Of a stretch of 27,873 nt of DNA, positions 7,611 to 15,229 are shown in pieces. A model generated the notes under the pieces. The model worked only from the letters and a program-made list of their open reading frames with translations, was not told the origin of the DNA and searched no databases. The translations under genes and the position numbers were made by a program. The stretch's first letter is position 1, and each line of letters starts with the position of its first letter. The DNA comes from an uncultured Eubacteriales bacterium (lineage in GTDB: Bacteria; Bacillota; Clostridia; Christensenellales; UBA1242), in the NCBI GenBank assembly GCA_949031345.1, contig CARNVA010000016.1, positions 1 through 27,873 of the forward strand. The letters are read 5' to 3'.

Positions 7611-7640
7611 AAATTCTCTTAATTTAAGAGAATTTTTTTG
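7611..7640 (+). terminator. Terminator after the HAD gene and deformylase remnant
   Basis: A 10-bp perfect stem (AAATTCTCTT 7611-7620 with AAGAGAATTT 7626-7635), 5-nt loop, then a T run. It ends the transcription unit that begins upstream of 6750. The next 160 nt (7641-7800) show no gene. Confidence 0.85.
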
Positions 7641-7800
7641 TTATGGAGGCAATTTTACACAACCGCCTGCAAGAAAAAACAAGGTTATAGAGAAATTGTT
7701 TTACAAATTTAGAATAAAAAGTGCTTTAATAATGATGTTAAAAATATAATAAAAATGTGGAATAAAGACAAATTTTGTTTTATTTTACACAAAAATTGCT

Positions 7801-7829
7801 TTGAAAAATTATTTATTTTTTGCTATAAT
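7801..7829 (+). promoter_or_regulatory. Promoter of the SDR/EFR1 operon
   Basis: TTGAAA (7801-7806), 17-nt spacer, TATAAT (7824-7829), with a TGC just before the -10 box (near extended -10). It lies about 78 nt upstream of the start at 7907. Confidence 0.75.
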
Positions 7830-7906
7830 TTCATCTGTAATGAGATTGATTTTAAATTAAAACATTTCTCTTTTACTTAAGTTTAATTAAATCAAGGGAG
7901 GAAACT

Positions 7907-9448
7907 ATGATACTTGCACTTACGGGCGCAACTGGAAATATGGGACAAGCCACACTTGCACAGCTTGTCAAAATTGACGGAATAGAAAAAATTAAAATTC
8001 TTATTTTAAAAAATGACAAGAGAATTGATAAATTGCTTAAAAAACTTAAAGCACACAAAGACAGAATTGAAGTGGTCTTTGGAAATCTTGCAGACAGAGC
8101 TGCCTGCGAAAAACTCACTGAAGGGGTGGATTATGTTGTCAACTTGGCAGCTGTAATTCCTCCTCATTCTGACAAAGATCCAAAGAAAGCTGTCGAGTGT
8201 AATGAAATTGGAGTTAAAACTCTGGTCAGTGTAATTGAAGGGATGGGCGAAAAACAACCTAAGTTTATTCACACATCGACCGTTGCCCTATATGGGAACA
8301 GAAATTCTCGTCATCCATGGGCTAGAGTGGGTGACCCTTTGCTTGTAAGCCCATTTGATATCTATTCTGCCACAAAGCTTCGTGGAGAGTTTTTCGTGCT
8401 TGAAAGTGAAATAAAAAACTGGGCAGTGCTTAGACAATCAGCCATGCTTCACCACAACATGCTTTCTGACAATATGAGTGATGGTCTTATGTTTCACACC
8501 TGCTTCAATGCTCCACTTGAATGGGTCACAGCTCATGACTCTGGACTTTTGATTGCAAACATAATAAGACGCGACATGAAAGAAGATTTAAGCAAAGTTT
8601 TTTGGAAGAAAGTGTTTAATATTGGGGCGGGTGAGCGTAACTGCCTGACAGGATATGATACATTAAACGACGGTTTTAAAATCATCGGCGGAAGTGCAAA
8701 AGATTTCTTTAAGCCAAATTTCAACGCAACAAGAAACTTTCATGGCGTATGGTTTTATGACAGCGAAAAACTTGAAGAGCTTTTCCATTATCAAACACAG
8801 TCAGCTGAAGAATTTTGGAAGGAATTTGCAGATGGACACGGATATTTTAAGCTTGGAAAAGTTGTGCCAAAAGGGCTTATTAGAAAATTTGCCATCGAAA
8901 GACTTTTTAAAAGCCCAAATGCTGCAAGATATTGGGTAGAGCATGATGATCAGCCAAAAGTGTTTGCATATTTTGGAGGAAAAGAATGCTATGATAATAT
9001 TGCTAAGTCTTGGGAGGATTTTGGATTGCTGGTTGAAAACAGAGATGAATGGAATAATCCAATTGACTACACCGCACTTAAGACAAAGAAAAATGCCAAA
9101 CTTATCGACCTTGGCTTTGATTATGATAATGAAGAAATTTCAATTAAAGATTTGAGAAATGTTGCCGAAATGCATGGCGGAAAACTCTTGTCAAAGAAAT
9201 TTGATGACCTCTATGAAAAACTTGAGTGGCAGACTTTTGATGGTGAGGTGTTTTCGGCAAGTGCCTTCAGCGTATTAAGGGCAGGACACTGGATGAACAA
9301 AACTTACACGCAAAATGTTTGGGATTTTGACCGTCTTTCGAAACATGACAAAATTTATGCTCAACTTTGGTATGACAGCCATGAACAAGATGAAGATAAA
9401 TTTTACTATTTAGATGAAAACTTTGAGGCGAGGATGAAAAACTTATGA
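7907..9448 (+). CDS. NAD-dependent epimerase/dehydratase (extended SDR) with C-terminal extension
   Basis: A 513-residue protein whose first ~330 residues are an extended short-chain dehydrogenase/reductase. It has the Rossmann signature GATGNMG (residues 7-13), NLAA (79-82), Ser124 in the HTSTVALYG strand and the catalytic pair Tyr153/Lys157 in YSATK. Such enzymes oxidise, reduce, epimerise or dehydrate sugars, sterols or similar substrates using NAD(P). The family is usually about 300-350 residues; the extra ~180 residues here are acidic and unrecognised (KVFAYFGGKECYDNIAKSWE). The start has GGGAGG just upstream. It overlaps the following flavodoxin-ferredoxin gene by 4 nt (ATGA), so the two products are made together and may act in one redox pathway. 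The substrate is unknown. Confidence 0.85.
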   Translation: MILALTGATGNMGQATLAQLVKIDGIEKIKILILKNDKRIDKLLKKLKAHKDRIEVVFGNLADRAACEKLTEGVDYVVNLAAVIPPHSDKDPKKAVECNEIGVKTLVSVIEGMGEKQPKFIHTSTVALYGNRNSRHPWARVGDPLLVSPFDIYSATKLRGEFFVLESEIKNWAVLRQSAMLHHNMLSDNMSDGLMFHTCFNAPLEWVTAHDSGLLIANIIRRDMKEDLSKVFWKKVFNIGAGERNCLTGYDTLNDGFKIIGGSAKDFFKPNFNATRNFHGVWFYDSEKLEELFHYQTQSAEEFWKEFADGHGYFKLGKVVPKGLIRKFAIERLFKSPNAARYWVEHDDQPKVFAYFGGKECYDNIAKSWEDFGLLVENRDEWNNPIDYTALKTKKNAKLIDLGFDYDNEEISIKDLRNVAEMHGGKLLSKKFDDLYEKLEWQTFDGEVFSASAFSVLRAGHWMNKTYTQNVWDFDRLSKHDKIYAQLWYDSHEQDEDKFYYLDENFEARMKNL

Positions 9449-10356
9449 AAAAGATTTTAATTTGTTATTTTTCTGGAACAGGAAACACTAAAAAAGTGGT
9501 TATGAGGGCGAAAGAAGAATTTGAAAAACTTGGAAATGAAGCTGTGCTTTACAGCATAGATGAAGGCAAGTTTGAATATGACCTAAACGAATTTGACAGC
9601 CTTGGCTTAGCCTATCCTATTCATGCCTTCAATGCGCCTTCAATAGTGATTGACTTTGCAAAGAAACTTCCAAAGCTTAAATTAAAAAACAAAAAAGAGA
9701 AAAAACAGCTTTTTGTTATTAAGACCTCTGGTGAGCCTCTTGCGCTGAACAACATCTCTTCTTACAAAATTAAATCAATTTTGGAGAAGAAAGGTTTTAA
9801 GCTTGAAAATGAATATCACTACTGCATGCCATACAATATAATTTTTAGACACACTGATAATATGGCGTATAAGATGTGGAATTTGATAGAGCGAGTTTTA
9901 CCTCTTGATTGTCGCGAGATTGTTGATGGGAAAAATGTTAAACTCAAATATGTGCCATTTGGTCATACAATGGCATGGATTTTTAGAATAGAGCACTGGG
10001 GCGGAAGAGTAAACGGCAGACATTATAAGGTTAATGACAAGTGCATAAATTGTCAGTTGTGTGTTAAGCGTTGCCCAACTCACAATATCTCTATTGATGA
10101 AAATGGGAATTTCCATTTTGGCAAGAATTGCTTGATGTGCATGAGATGCTCTTTCTTCTGTCCAAAGGATGCCTTCAAGATTGGCTGGTTTAATAAGTGG
10201 AAAGTCAATGGTGCTTACAATTTCAACAACCCAAATGAGACCGAAGAAGAAAAACATAAAAGATATTGCAAAAATTCATATAAAAAATATTTTGCACGAA
10301 ATGAGAAGAAAATTGAACAGTTAAATAAAGATTTTGCAGAAAAGGAAAATGATTAA
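9445..10356 (+). CDS. EFR1-type flavodoxin/4Fe-4S ferredoxin fusion
   Basis: A 303-residue electron carrier. The N-terminal flavodoxin-like domain (about 1-160) has the FMN-phosphate loop SGTGNT (10-15). The C-terminal part holds two 4Fe-4S motifs: Cys200, 203, 206, 210 (CINCQLCVKRCP) and Cys229, 232, 235, 239 (CLMCMRCSFFCP). This domain order is that of the EFR1 family found in anaerobic Firmicutes; the physiological partners are not well known. Translation is coupled to the upstream SDR gene by a 4-nt overlap, suggesting it feeds electrons to, or takes them from, that oxidoreductase. The C-terminal tail is Lys/Glu-rich. Cytosolic, no signal peptide. Confidence 0.9.
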   Translation: MKKILICYFSGTGNTKKVVMRAKEEFEKLGNEAVLYSIDEGKFEYDLNEFDSLGLAYPIHAFNAPSIVIDFAKKLPKLKLKNKKEKKQLFVIKTSGEPLALNNISSYKIKSILEKKGFKLENEYHYCMPYNIIFRHTDNMAYKMWNLIERVLPLDCREIVDGKNVKLKYVPFGHTMAWIFRIEHWGGRVNGRHYKVNDKCINCQLCVKRCPTHNISIDENGNFHFGKNCLMCMRCSFFCPKDAFKIGWFNKWKVNGAYNFNNPNETEEEKHKRYCKNSYKKYFARNEKKIEQLNKDFAEKEND

Positions 10357-10461
10357 ATTTTTAATAATTTTGCTGGAATTTATCAAAAATTAGCTAAAAA
10401 ACATTAAAAACACATAAAAAAAACGAAATTATCGCCAAAATAAAAGGAATTTTAAGAAATT

Positions 10462-11163
10462 ATGTCAAAACTAGAAGGATTAAGTTTGAAAAAAGACGAG
10501 CCACTTGTTGAAGTTTTAGATGTGCTTTATGATAAAATTGCCAGCATGTTCAGTAAGGACGCAAGTGGGCACAGTATCGACCATTTAAAGAGAACACTCT
10601 CTTACGCTTTGCAACTTCAAGAAATTGAGGGCGGAGACAGAGTTGTGGTTGGCGTGGCTGCCTTCATACACGATATACACAGAATTTTGGGAAGTGAAGT
10701 GGGCAGGTTTGTTTCACCAAAGGAAAGTTTGCCTGTGGTTGAAAAACTGCTTGAGGGAACAAAGCTTACACAAGAGCAAAAACAACATATTTTATATGCT
10801 GTCGAGCATCATGAAGAATACAACTTTGGAAATGAAAAGGTCAGCGTGAGTGATATTGAATCAAAGATTTTGCAAGATGCTGACAATCTTGACGCGATAG
10901 GTGCAATTGGTATAATCAGAACAATCAAATATGGACAAGCTCATAAAGTGATTGAATATGACCCAAATGTGCCTTTCTATCAAAATGATTTTTCAGAGAG
11001 CAAGGAAGATGTTTCAACTATTCACCATATTCACAACAAATTGTTAAGACTGGGTGAAAATATGAATACAGAAACTGCGCGAAAGTTTGCCAAGGTCAAG
11101 ACTGATCTAATGAAAAACTTTTTGGATATGTATGTTGAAGAATACAACGGAAGGCTTAAATAA
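10462..11163 (+). CDS. HD-domain phosphohydrolase
   Basis: A 233-residue HD-superfamily metal-dependent phosphohydrolase of the small uncharacterised bacterial group. The metal-binding residues are visible: His37 (and His41) in SGHSIDHLKR, His70-Asp71 in FIHDIHR, His116/His117 in AVEHHEEY and Asp141 in DADNLDAIG. Related enzymes act on nucleotides or other phosphoesters; the substrate is unknown. The stop codon overlaps the Nudix start by 1 nt, so these two enzymes are translationally coupled. The ribosome binding site AAAAGGAA is rather far (about 12 nt) from ATG 10462. A second, different HD protein is encoded at 21828. Confidence 0.85.
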   Translation: MSKLEGLSLKKDEPLVEVLDVLYDKIASMFSKDASGHSIDHLKRTLSYALQLQEIEGGDRVVVGVAAFIHDIHRILGSEVGRFVSPKESLPVVEKLLEGTKLTQEQKQHILYAVEHHEEYNFGNEKVSVSDIESKILQDADNLDAIGAIGIIRTIKYGQAHKVIEYDPNVPFYQNDFSESKEDVSTIHHIHNKLLRLGENMNTETARKFAKVKTDLMKNFLDMYVEEYNGRLK

Positions 11164-11687
11164 TGGAATATTTTGATTTAATAGATGATAATGGACTTGT
11201 CACTGGAAAGACAGCTTCAAGAAAAGATGTTCATAAAAATGGACTTCCACACCATGCCTGTGGAGTTGTGATAATTCGGGGGGGGGTGCTAAGTCAACAA
11301 CGCTCTTATAGAAAAGAGAAAAATGCAGGATTGTGGGACTTGACTGCAAGCGGGCATATTGAAGCAGGTGAAGACATTTTGGATGCTTTAGTGCGAGAAA
11401 TTGAGGAAGAGATAGGCGTTCATGTTTTAAAGAAAGAGCTTAAATTTTTGACTAAATATTGGAGAAATGAAAAATATCGAGAAGACTTTGTTGAAAGAGA
11501 GCTTGATTATATATATTTGCTGAAAAAAGATATTCCGCTTGAGAAAATTTCTGTTCAAGAGGAAGAAGTCGAAAATGTCAGCTGGATTTCGTTTGAAAAA
11601 TTTAAAGATATGATTGTCCGCGGAGAAGTTGTCAAACGAGAGCTTTGGAAAGTTTTATTTGACCTTCATGACAGGGGCGAATTATAA
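11163..11687 (+). CDS. Nudix hydrolase (IPP-isomerase-like subgroup) with G9 tract
   Basis: A 174-residue Nudix protein. The Nudix box starts at Gly64, with Glu70, Arg78-Glu79, Glu82-Glu83 and Gly85, matching GX5EX7REUXEEXGU; it binds Mg2+ and cleaves nucleoside-diphosphate-X type substrates. The start (EYFDLIDDNGLVTGKTASR) and the H-x-N-G-LPHHA segment resemble the YfcD/IPP-isomerase-like subgroup. The gene is coupled to the HD hydrolase by a 1-nt overlap, which suggests related nucleotide house-cleaning. A run of nine G (11278-11286) encodes part of R39-G-G-V, upstream of the catalytic box. A one-base slip there would destroy the enzyme, so it may be phase-variable or an assembly weak point. 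In the sequence given the frame is intact. Confidence 0.88.
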   Translation: MEYFDLIDDNGLVTGKTASRKDVHKNGLPHHACGVVIIRGGVLSQQRSYRKEKNAGLWDLTASGHIEAGEDILDALVREIEEEIGVHVLKKELKFLTKYWRNEKYREDFVERELDYIYLLKKDIPLEKISVQEEEVENVSWISFEKFKDMIVRGEVVKRELWKVLFDLHDRGEL

Positions 11688-11776
11688 AATTTAAATTAAA
11701 CTGAAAAATAGGCTTAAATAATTATTTAAAATTGGCAATTTATGTTATACTAAATTTGTTAGAGAGGGGGGATTTT

Positions 11777-12337
11777 ATGGAAAGAATAAGAAGACGACCA
11801 TTTGTTCCATATCAAGAGGCATTGACTGGCTTTGCGGCTGCAAGAAAAGAGCTTAACGATTGTCGTGAAGATAGACATGCTTTTTTGGAAAAGTTTGAAG
11901 AATATAAACAGCGCGCTATGCGCGAAGACGCCGTTGCAATGGATGTGCTTGCATATTATTACAAGTCAGGTGTGCCTGGTGTGCTTTCTGAAAACTATAT
12001 GCGCTATATTGCTTGGGAGTTTGTTGCAAGTGCAAGAGGCAATGAGCTTGCAATTGAAAAACTTCAATTTCTCATTGGTTATGCCTGTGATGAAATTATT
12101 GCCCATGAAAAATATGACACAATTAAATATAAAAATGACATAGATGATTATAATACGCTCTATGTCCTTTGCAAAGGTTTATGCAAGATTATTGTAAGAG
12201 AGTTTTTAAAGGCTTATCCTGTTGACCTTGTCAAATTGGAAGATGATTTTCAGCCTTTTGAACAAAAATATTTCGTCACTCTCAGAAGGTATATTGACGA
12301 GTCAATTCCAAAAACAATCGAATATTTCCTCTCTTAA
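11777..12337 (+). CDS. Hypothetical protein with Sel1-like helical segment
   Basis: A 186-residue protein with no clear family. The middle (about 45-95: DAVAMDVLAYYYKSGVPG, then WEFVASARGNELAIEKL) has the spacing of Sel1-like/TPR helical hairpins, which usually mediate protein contacts, but only one or two units are present. No signal peptide or membrane segment is seen. ATG 11777 is chosen because GAGGGGGG (11764-11771) lies 5 nt upstream and an extended -10 (TGTTATACT, 11743-11751) lies just before that; an upstream TTG at 11732 would place the start inside the promoter. It converges on the next gene with zero spacing: the two stop codons abut at 12337/12338. Confidence 0.7.
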   Translation: MERIRRRPFVPYQEALTGFAAARKELNDCREDRHAFLEKFEEYKQRAMREDAVAMDVLAYYYKSGVPGVLSENYMRYIAWEFVASARGNELAIEKLQFLIGYACDEIIAHEKYDTIKYKNDIDDYNTLYVLCKGLCKIIVREFLKAYPVDLVKLEDDFQPFEQKYFVTLRRYIDESIPKTIEYFLS

Positions 12338-12823
12338 TCATACTTTTAATATTTGACTTAAAAGGTTAAGCCGCGCACCAATTATATCTTTTATTTGGTG
12401 CTCATAACTTGACTTGTCGGCAAGGTAGATGAGGTTTTTGATGAGCAGACATTCTGTTGAAAGAAAGTTGAGCAGACACTTTGTTTTGTCGCGAGGTGCT
12501 TTTTTAAGAGGAAGTTGCTCGTCAAAATCAAAAATGATTGCAAGCTTTTTAAGTTGCCGCTCATTAAGTGAATAAAACTTGCTTGTGCCAAGAAAGCCAC
12601 CTAAAGAGAAAAGATAACTTTTTATGGCAAAAATATTCTCAAAAACTTCTTTGATTTTCGCTTGAGATTCTTCATTGTCAATTTGGACAATCATAAAGCC
12701 GCGACTTTTGAGTGCTTGAGAATAAGCTTTTGCAAGCTTTTCATAATCACCAGCATTTAAAATCTGATCATCGTTGTAAGAAAGTTGATTTGAGTTTTCA
12801 TCATGCCCATCATTAAAAATCAT
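12338..12823 (-). CDS. Hypothetical protein, minus strand
   Basis: A 161-residue, mainly helical, Lys/Leu-rich cytosolic protein of unknown family. The first ~25 residues are acidic and Asn-rich (MIFNDGHDENSNQ), followed by helices such as GDYEKLAKAYSQALKSRGF and a strand MIVQIDNEE. No catalytic motif, signal peptide or transmembrane segment is visible. Minus-strand AGAGGG sits 6 nt before the ATG, supporting the start. The gene is convergent and abutting with the one at 11777, and its 5' end faces tRNA-Arg at 12899, so it is a monocistronic unit. It could be lineage-specific. Confidence 0.6.
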   Translation of the reverse strand: MIFNDGHDENSNQLSYNDDQILNAGDYEKLAKAYSQALKSRGFMIVQIDNEESQAKIKEVFENIFAIKSYLFSLGGFLGTSKFYSLNERQLKKLAIIFDFDEQLPLKKAPRDKTKCLLNFLSTECLLIKNLIYLADKSSYEHQIKDIIGARLNLLSQILKV

Positions 12824-12898
12824 ATTGCGCCCTCTAGGAGTATCTATTCGGTCTGCAACAAAAATGCTACAAAAATTTTAAGAAAAAAAATAAAATAT

Positions 12899-12973
12899 GC
12901 TTCCATGGTGAAGTGGATATCACAATCGACTTCGGATCGATTATCGAGGGTTCGAGTCCTTCTGGAAGCACCA
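12899..12973 (+). tRNA. tRNA-Arg (anticodon TCG)
   Basis: A complete cloverleaf: acceptor GCTTCCA/TGGAAGC, D stem GTGA/TCAC, anticodon stem ATCGA/TCGAT with loop CTTCGGA (anticodon TCG at 12932-12934, reads CGA), 4-nt variable region, T arm GAGGG-TTCGAGT-CCTTC (one G-T pair), discriminator A and an encoded CCA (12971-12973). The 270-bp direct repeat begins at its very 3' end. Confidence 0.95.
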
Positions 12974-12977
12974 ACTT

Positions 12978-13026
12978 TACATTCAAAAAAGTCTCTTTTT
13001 TAGAGATTTGATTGAATGTATTTTTT
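12978..13026 (+). terminator. tRNA-Arg terminator, within repeat copy 1
   Basis: Outer stem TACATTCAA (12978-12986) with TTGAATGTA (13012-13020), inner stem TCTCT/AGAGA, then T6 (13021-13026). Placed directly after the tRNA. Confidence 0.8.
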
Positions 13027-13201
13027 ATTGCCCAAATGTCCCATAAATAAAGGGATGTAGCGATTTTTGAGTATTTGAATTCATTATTTTGTAGTTTATC
13101 AAAACAAAGGTTTTTTATATTTGACTTTATAAAATGCATAACCAAGTCCACACTTTATCACAAAATGCAAGTGTAGGTAGTCGAATTTCAAACAAAAGAT
13201 G

Positions 13202-13241
13202 AGCCAAAACCGATACAGAATGCAAAGAGTTGTGGTATAAT
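13202..13241 (+). promoter_or_regulatory. Repeated promoter module, copy 1
   Basis: A 40-bp module ending in TATAAT (13236-13241), 6 nt before ATG 13248. A 38/40 match recurs at 13973-14012 and a more diverged match at 16459-16498. There is no good -35 hexamer, so an activator or another sigma factor is possible. Confidence 0.6.
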
Positions 13242-13247
13242 GAAATT

Positions 13248-13808
13248 ATGAAAGATTTATTAACATTTATCAATAGGGAAAAATTTAGAGAATGGCTTTC
13301 TGAGCATTGTCAGAACTGTGAGGGGGTTTGGCTTTTATTCAGCAAAGCAAAAGACTCAAAAACAATCAAGGCGGAGGAGGCACTTGAAGAAGCATTGTGT
13401 TTTGGGTGGATAGACGGACAGATACAAAGTATTGATGACATAACATACAAGAAGTATTTTTCACGGAGAAGAGCAAACAGCAAGTGGTCAGATAAGAATA
13501 AGACATTGGTTAAAAGCCTTGAAGAAAGAGGGTTGATGACCGACTTTGGAAGAGTGAAGATAGAAGAAGCAAAGAAAAATGGACAATGGGATGCTGTTGA
13601 CCCTATGAAATTTACAGAGGAACAAATCAATGTTCTGGATGAAATTTTGAAAGCATATGAACCAGCATACTCCAATTTCCAAGCAATGTCTATGTCAGTA
13701 AAAAAGACATACACAAGAGCATACTTTGAAGCAAAAACAGATGCAGGTAAGGCAAAGAGAATTGCTTGGATAGTTGATAGGCTTAACAAAAATTTGAAAC
13801 CTATGTAA
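13248..13808 (+). CDS. YdeI/OmpD-associated-like family protein
   Basis: A 186-residue protein of the YdeI/OmpD-associated (bacteriocin-protection-like) family. The family core is clear: EEALCFGWIDGQIQSIDD (about residues 46-63), YFSRRRANSKWSDKN (about 70-84), then LEERGLMTDFGRVKIEEAKK and NGQWDAVD. The biochemical function of this family is not well established. The start is notable: no ribosome binding site precedes ATG 13248, and the -10 box TATAAT ends only 6 nt before it, so the transcript would begin at or next to the start codon (leaderless). A TTG at 13230 inside the promoter is the only other in-frame option. The gene lies between two copies of the promoter repeat, in a segment that looks acquired or rearranged. 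Confidence 0.85.
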   Translation: MKDLLTFINREKFREWLSEHCQNCEGVWLLFSKAKDSKTIKAEEALEEALCFGWIDGQIQSIDDITYKKYFSRRRANSKWSDKNKTLVKSLEERGLMTDFGRVKIEEAKKNGQWDAVDPMKFTEEQINVLDEILKAYEPAYSNFQAMSMSVKKTYTRAYFEAKTDAGKAKRIAWIVDRLNKNLKPM

Positions 13809-13823
13809 AACAAGGAGGCAAAA

Positions 13824-13898
13824 ATGACCAAAGAAAAATTATTTGAATTTATTGCAAAGCAAAAGACAACAGAAAAAGTCGCAAAATCAAAAGTTTGA
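13824..13898 (+). pseudogene. Truncated 5' copy of the pyridoxamine-oxidase-like gene
   Basis: A 24-codon ORF (MTKEKLFEFIAKQKTTEK...) preceded by CAAGGAGG (13811-13818), 5 nt before the ATG. Its first 15 codons closely match the start of the intact gene at 14086 (MTKEKLFEFIKKQKTA), after which similarity stops and A-rich sequence with AATCAAAA units begins. It is best read as the left-over 5' end of a duplicated gene, whose remainder was lost in a recombination. It may still be translated as the last cistron after the YdeI-like gene. Confidence 0.75.
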
Positions 13899-13971
13899 AA
13901 ATCAAAACTGACTACCGAGAAAATCAAAAATAATCAAAATAAATCAAAAATAATCAAAAAATCAAAATTTC
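13899..13971. repeat. A-rich AATCAAAA tandem tract
   Basis: Repeated units of AATCAAAA/ATAATCAAAA between the truncated gene copy and the internal promoter module. Low-complexity DNA at a probable recombination junction. Related CGCAAAATCAAAA strings recur at 13880-13892 and 15242-15253. Confidence 0.6.
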
Positions 13972-13972
13972 A

Positions 13973-14012
13973 AGCCAAAACCGATACAGATTTCAAAGAG
14001 TTGTGGTATAAT
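13973..14012 (+). promoter_or_regulatory. Repeated promoter module, internal partial copy
   Basis: A 38/40 match to 13202-13241, ending in TATAAT (14007-14012). Only the 3' end of the 270-bp repeat is present. It drives the pyridoxamine-oxidase-like/FMN-reductase pair, with a leader of about 70 nt. Confidence 0.65.
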
Positions 14013-14085
14013 GCAAGCAGGAGAAGTTAATGGTCGAAATTTTAGGGAAAAAGACAAACAGATGGTAAAGGAGAAGGAGATTAGT

Positions 14086-14499
14086 ATGACTAAAGAAAAA
14101 TTGTTTGAATTTATCAAAAAACAAAAGACGGCATTTATTTCATCAGTTGATGAAAAGGGCTACCCAATAACAAGGGCAATGCTCTGTCCAAGGGAAATTG
14201 ATGGCAACGATATATATTTTTCAACCAACACTTCGAGCAGTAAAGTGGAACAATATAAAAAGAACAACAAGGCTTGTGTGTATTTCTATGAGCGGGGCAG
14301 ATTTAAGTATCAAGGTGTAACAATCAAAGGGACAATGCAAGTTTGCACCGACCAGCCTACAAAAGATAAGATTTGGAGATTTGGCGACAAGTTGTTCTAT
14401 AAACAAGGTGTAACCGATCCAGATTATTGTGTTTTGAAATTTACAGCACAAGAAGCTGAATATTATTGCGATTTCAAAATTGAAACGATAGAATTTTAA
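14086..14499 (+). CDS. Pyridoxamine 5'-phosphate oxidase family protein
   Basis: A 137-residue split-barrel flavin-binding protein of the pyridoxamine-phosphate-oxidase-like (general stress protein 26-like) family. Typical features are TAFISSVDEKGYPITRAMLC (about 15-34), IYFSTNTSSSKVEQYKKNNKACVYF, and a strand VTIKGTMQVCTD. Members bind FMN, F420 or haem; the actual cofactor and substrate are unknown. ATG 14086 is preceded by tandem AAGGAG sites (14068-14073 and 14074-14079); the upstream ATG at 14011 overlaps the -10 box and is unlikely. The neighbour 10 nt downstream is an FMN reductase, which fits a flavin-linked pair. A truncated copy of its 5' end lies at 13824. Confidence 0.88.
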   Translation: MTKEKLFEFIKKQKTAFISSVDEKGYPITRAMLCPREIDGNDIYFSTNTSSSKVEQYKKNNKACVYFYERGRFKYQGVTIKGTMQVCTDQPTKDKIWRFGDKLFYKQGVTDPDYCVLKFTAQEAEYYCDFKIETIEF

Positions 14500-14509
14500 G
14501 GAAGAACTT

Positions 14510-15229
14510 ATGAAAATTGCAGTTATAAATGGCACCGAGAAAAAAGGTGTTACATTCAAATTGAAAGAGATGTTTTTGGAGAAGTTTCGTGGAAACGCGG
14601 AGATTTCAGAATATTATCTTCCAAAAGATTGCAGGGCATTTTGTGCTGGATGCACCACTTGTTTTGTTAAAGGTGAGGACAATTGCAGGAATAACCAACA
14701 TACAAAACCAATAAGAGAAGCAATTGAAAATGCAGATTTGCTTGTGTTTACATCGCCAGCCTATGTTATGCACACAACAGGTGCAATGAAAACATTTCTT
14801 GACCATATGGCATTTCGATGGATGCCACACAGACCACACCCAGTAATGTTTTCAAAGAGAGCGGTTATAATCACACAATGCCTTGGAGCAGGTGCAAAAT
14901 CAGCAGCAAAGGATATTAAGGATAGCCTTTCGTGGTGGGGAATATCAAAAATAAAAGTATTTGCGACAAGTTTGATGAGTGATATTTCTTGGGAAAAGTT
15001 GCCACAAAAGAAACAACAGAAGATTAAGAAAAAGATTTTGAAGCTTTCAAATCATTTCGTAAAGATAAACTATGGAAAGCCAGCGCACACAAAAATAAAA
15101 ACCAAGTTGAAATTTTATTTGTGCCGAATGATTCAAAAATCGATTCGTAAAAACCAAGCGGAAAGTCTTGATTACAAATATTGGACAGAACAAGGGTGGC
15201 TGGCACACAGGCGACCTTGGAAAAGATAA
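14510..15229 (+). CDS. NAD(P)H-dependent FMN reductase/flavodoxin-like oxidoreductase
   Basis: A 239-residue flavodoxin-fold oxidoreductase of the NADPH-dependent FMN reductase family. It has a flavin-binding N-terminus (KIAVINGTEKKGVT), a Cys-rich loop typical of the iron-sulfur-flavoprotein-like branch (CRAFCAGCTTCF; Cys47 and Cys50), and the conserved SPAYVMHTTGAMKTFLDH (about 83-100). The first Cys pair could act in redox or metal binding. The C-terminus is Lys/Arg-rich and ends AHRRPWKR. It lies 10 nt after the pyridoxamine-oxidase-like gene, with GGAAG before its ATG, so they form one operon from the internal promoter module. Reduced flavin made here could serve the neighbour; this is inference. 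Confidence 0.85.
   Translation: MKIAVINGTEKKGVTFKLKEMFLEKFRGNAEISEYYLPKDCRAFCAGCTTCFVKGEDNCRNNQHTKPIREAIENADLLVFTSPAYVMHTTGAMKTFLDHMAFRWMPHRPHPVMFSKRAVIITQCLGAGAKSAAKDIKDSLSWWGISKIKVFATSLMSDISWEKLPQKKQQKIKKKILKLSNHFVKINYGKPAHTKIKTKLKFYLCRMIQKSIRKNQAESLDYKYWTEQGWLAHRRPWKR

Larger units (their letters stand above)
12972..13241 (+). repeat. 270-bp direct repeat, copy 1 (terminator plus promoter module)
   Basis: This 270-bp stretch aligns without gaps to 16229-16498, with about 30 mismatches counted by eye (roughly 89% identity). It starts at the CCA end of tRNA-Arg with a terminator-like hairpin (stem 12978-12986 with 13012-13020). It has an AT-rich middle and ends in a promoter module, AGCCAAAACCGATACAG (13202-13218), then TTGTGG and TATAAT (13236-13241). 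No ORF is credible within it: the apparent minus-strand ORF at 12867-13151 runs through the tRNA gene. Confidence 0.9.

Noticed and set aside
12867..13151. A 94-codon minus-strand open frame.
   Set aside because: It runs through tRNA-Arg and the direct repeat; part of its peptide is simply the tRNA's complement.
13310..13927. A 205-codon open frame on the minus strand.
   Set aside because: It is antisense to the clear YdeI-like gene; its Phe/Ser-rich make-up is what the complement of Lys/Glu-rich coding DNA gives, and it has no ribosome binding site.
13899..13971. The AATCAAAA tract as a CRISPR array.
   Set aside because: The units are short, irregular and without spacers, and no cas gene is present.
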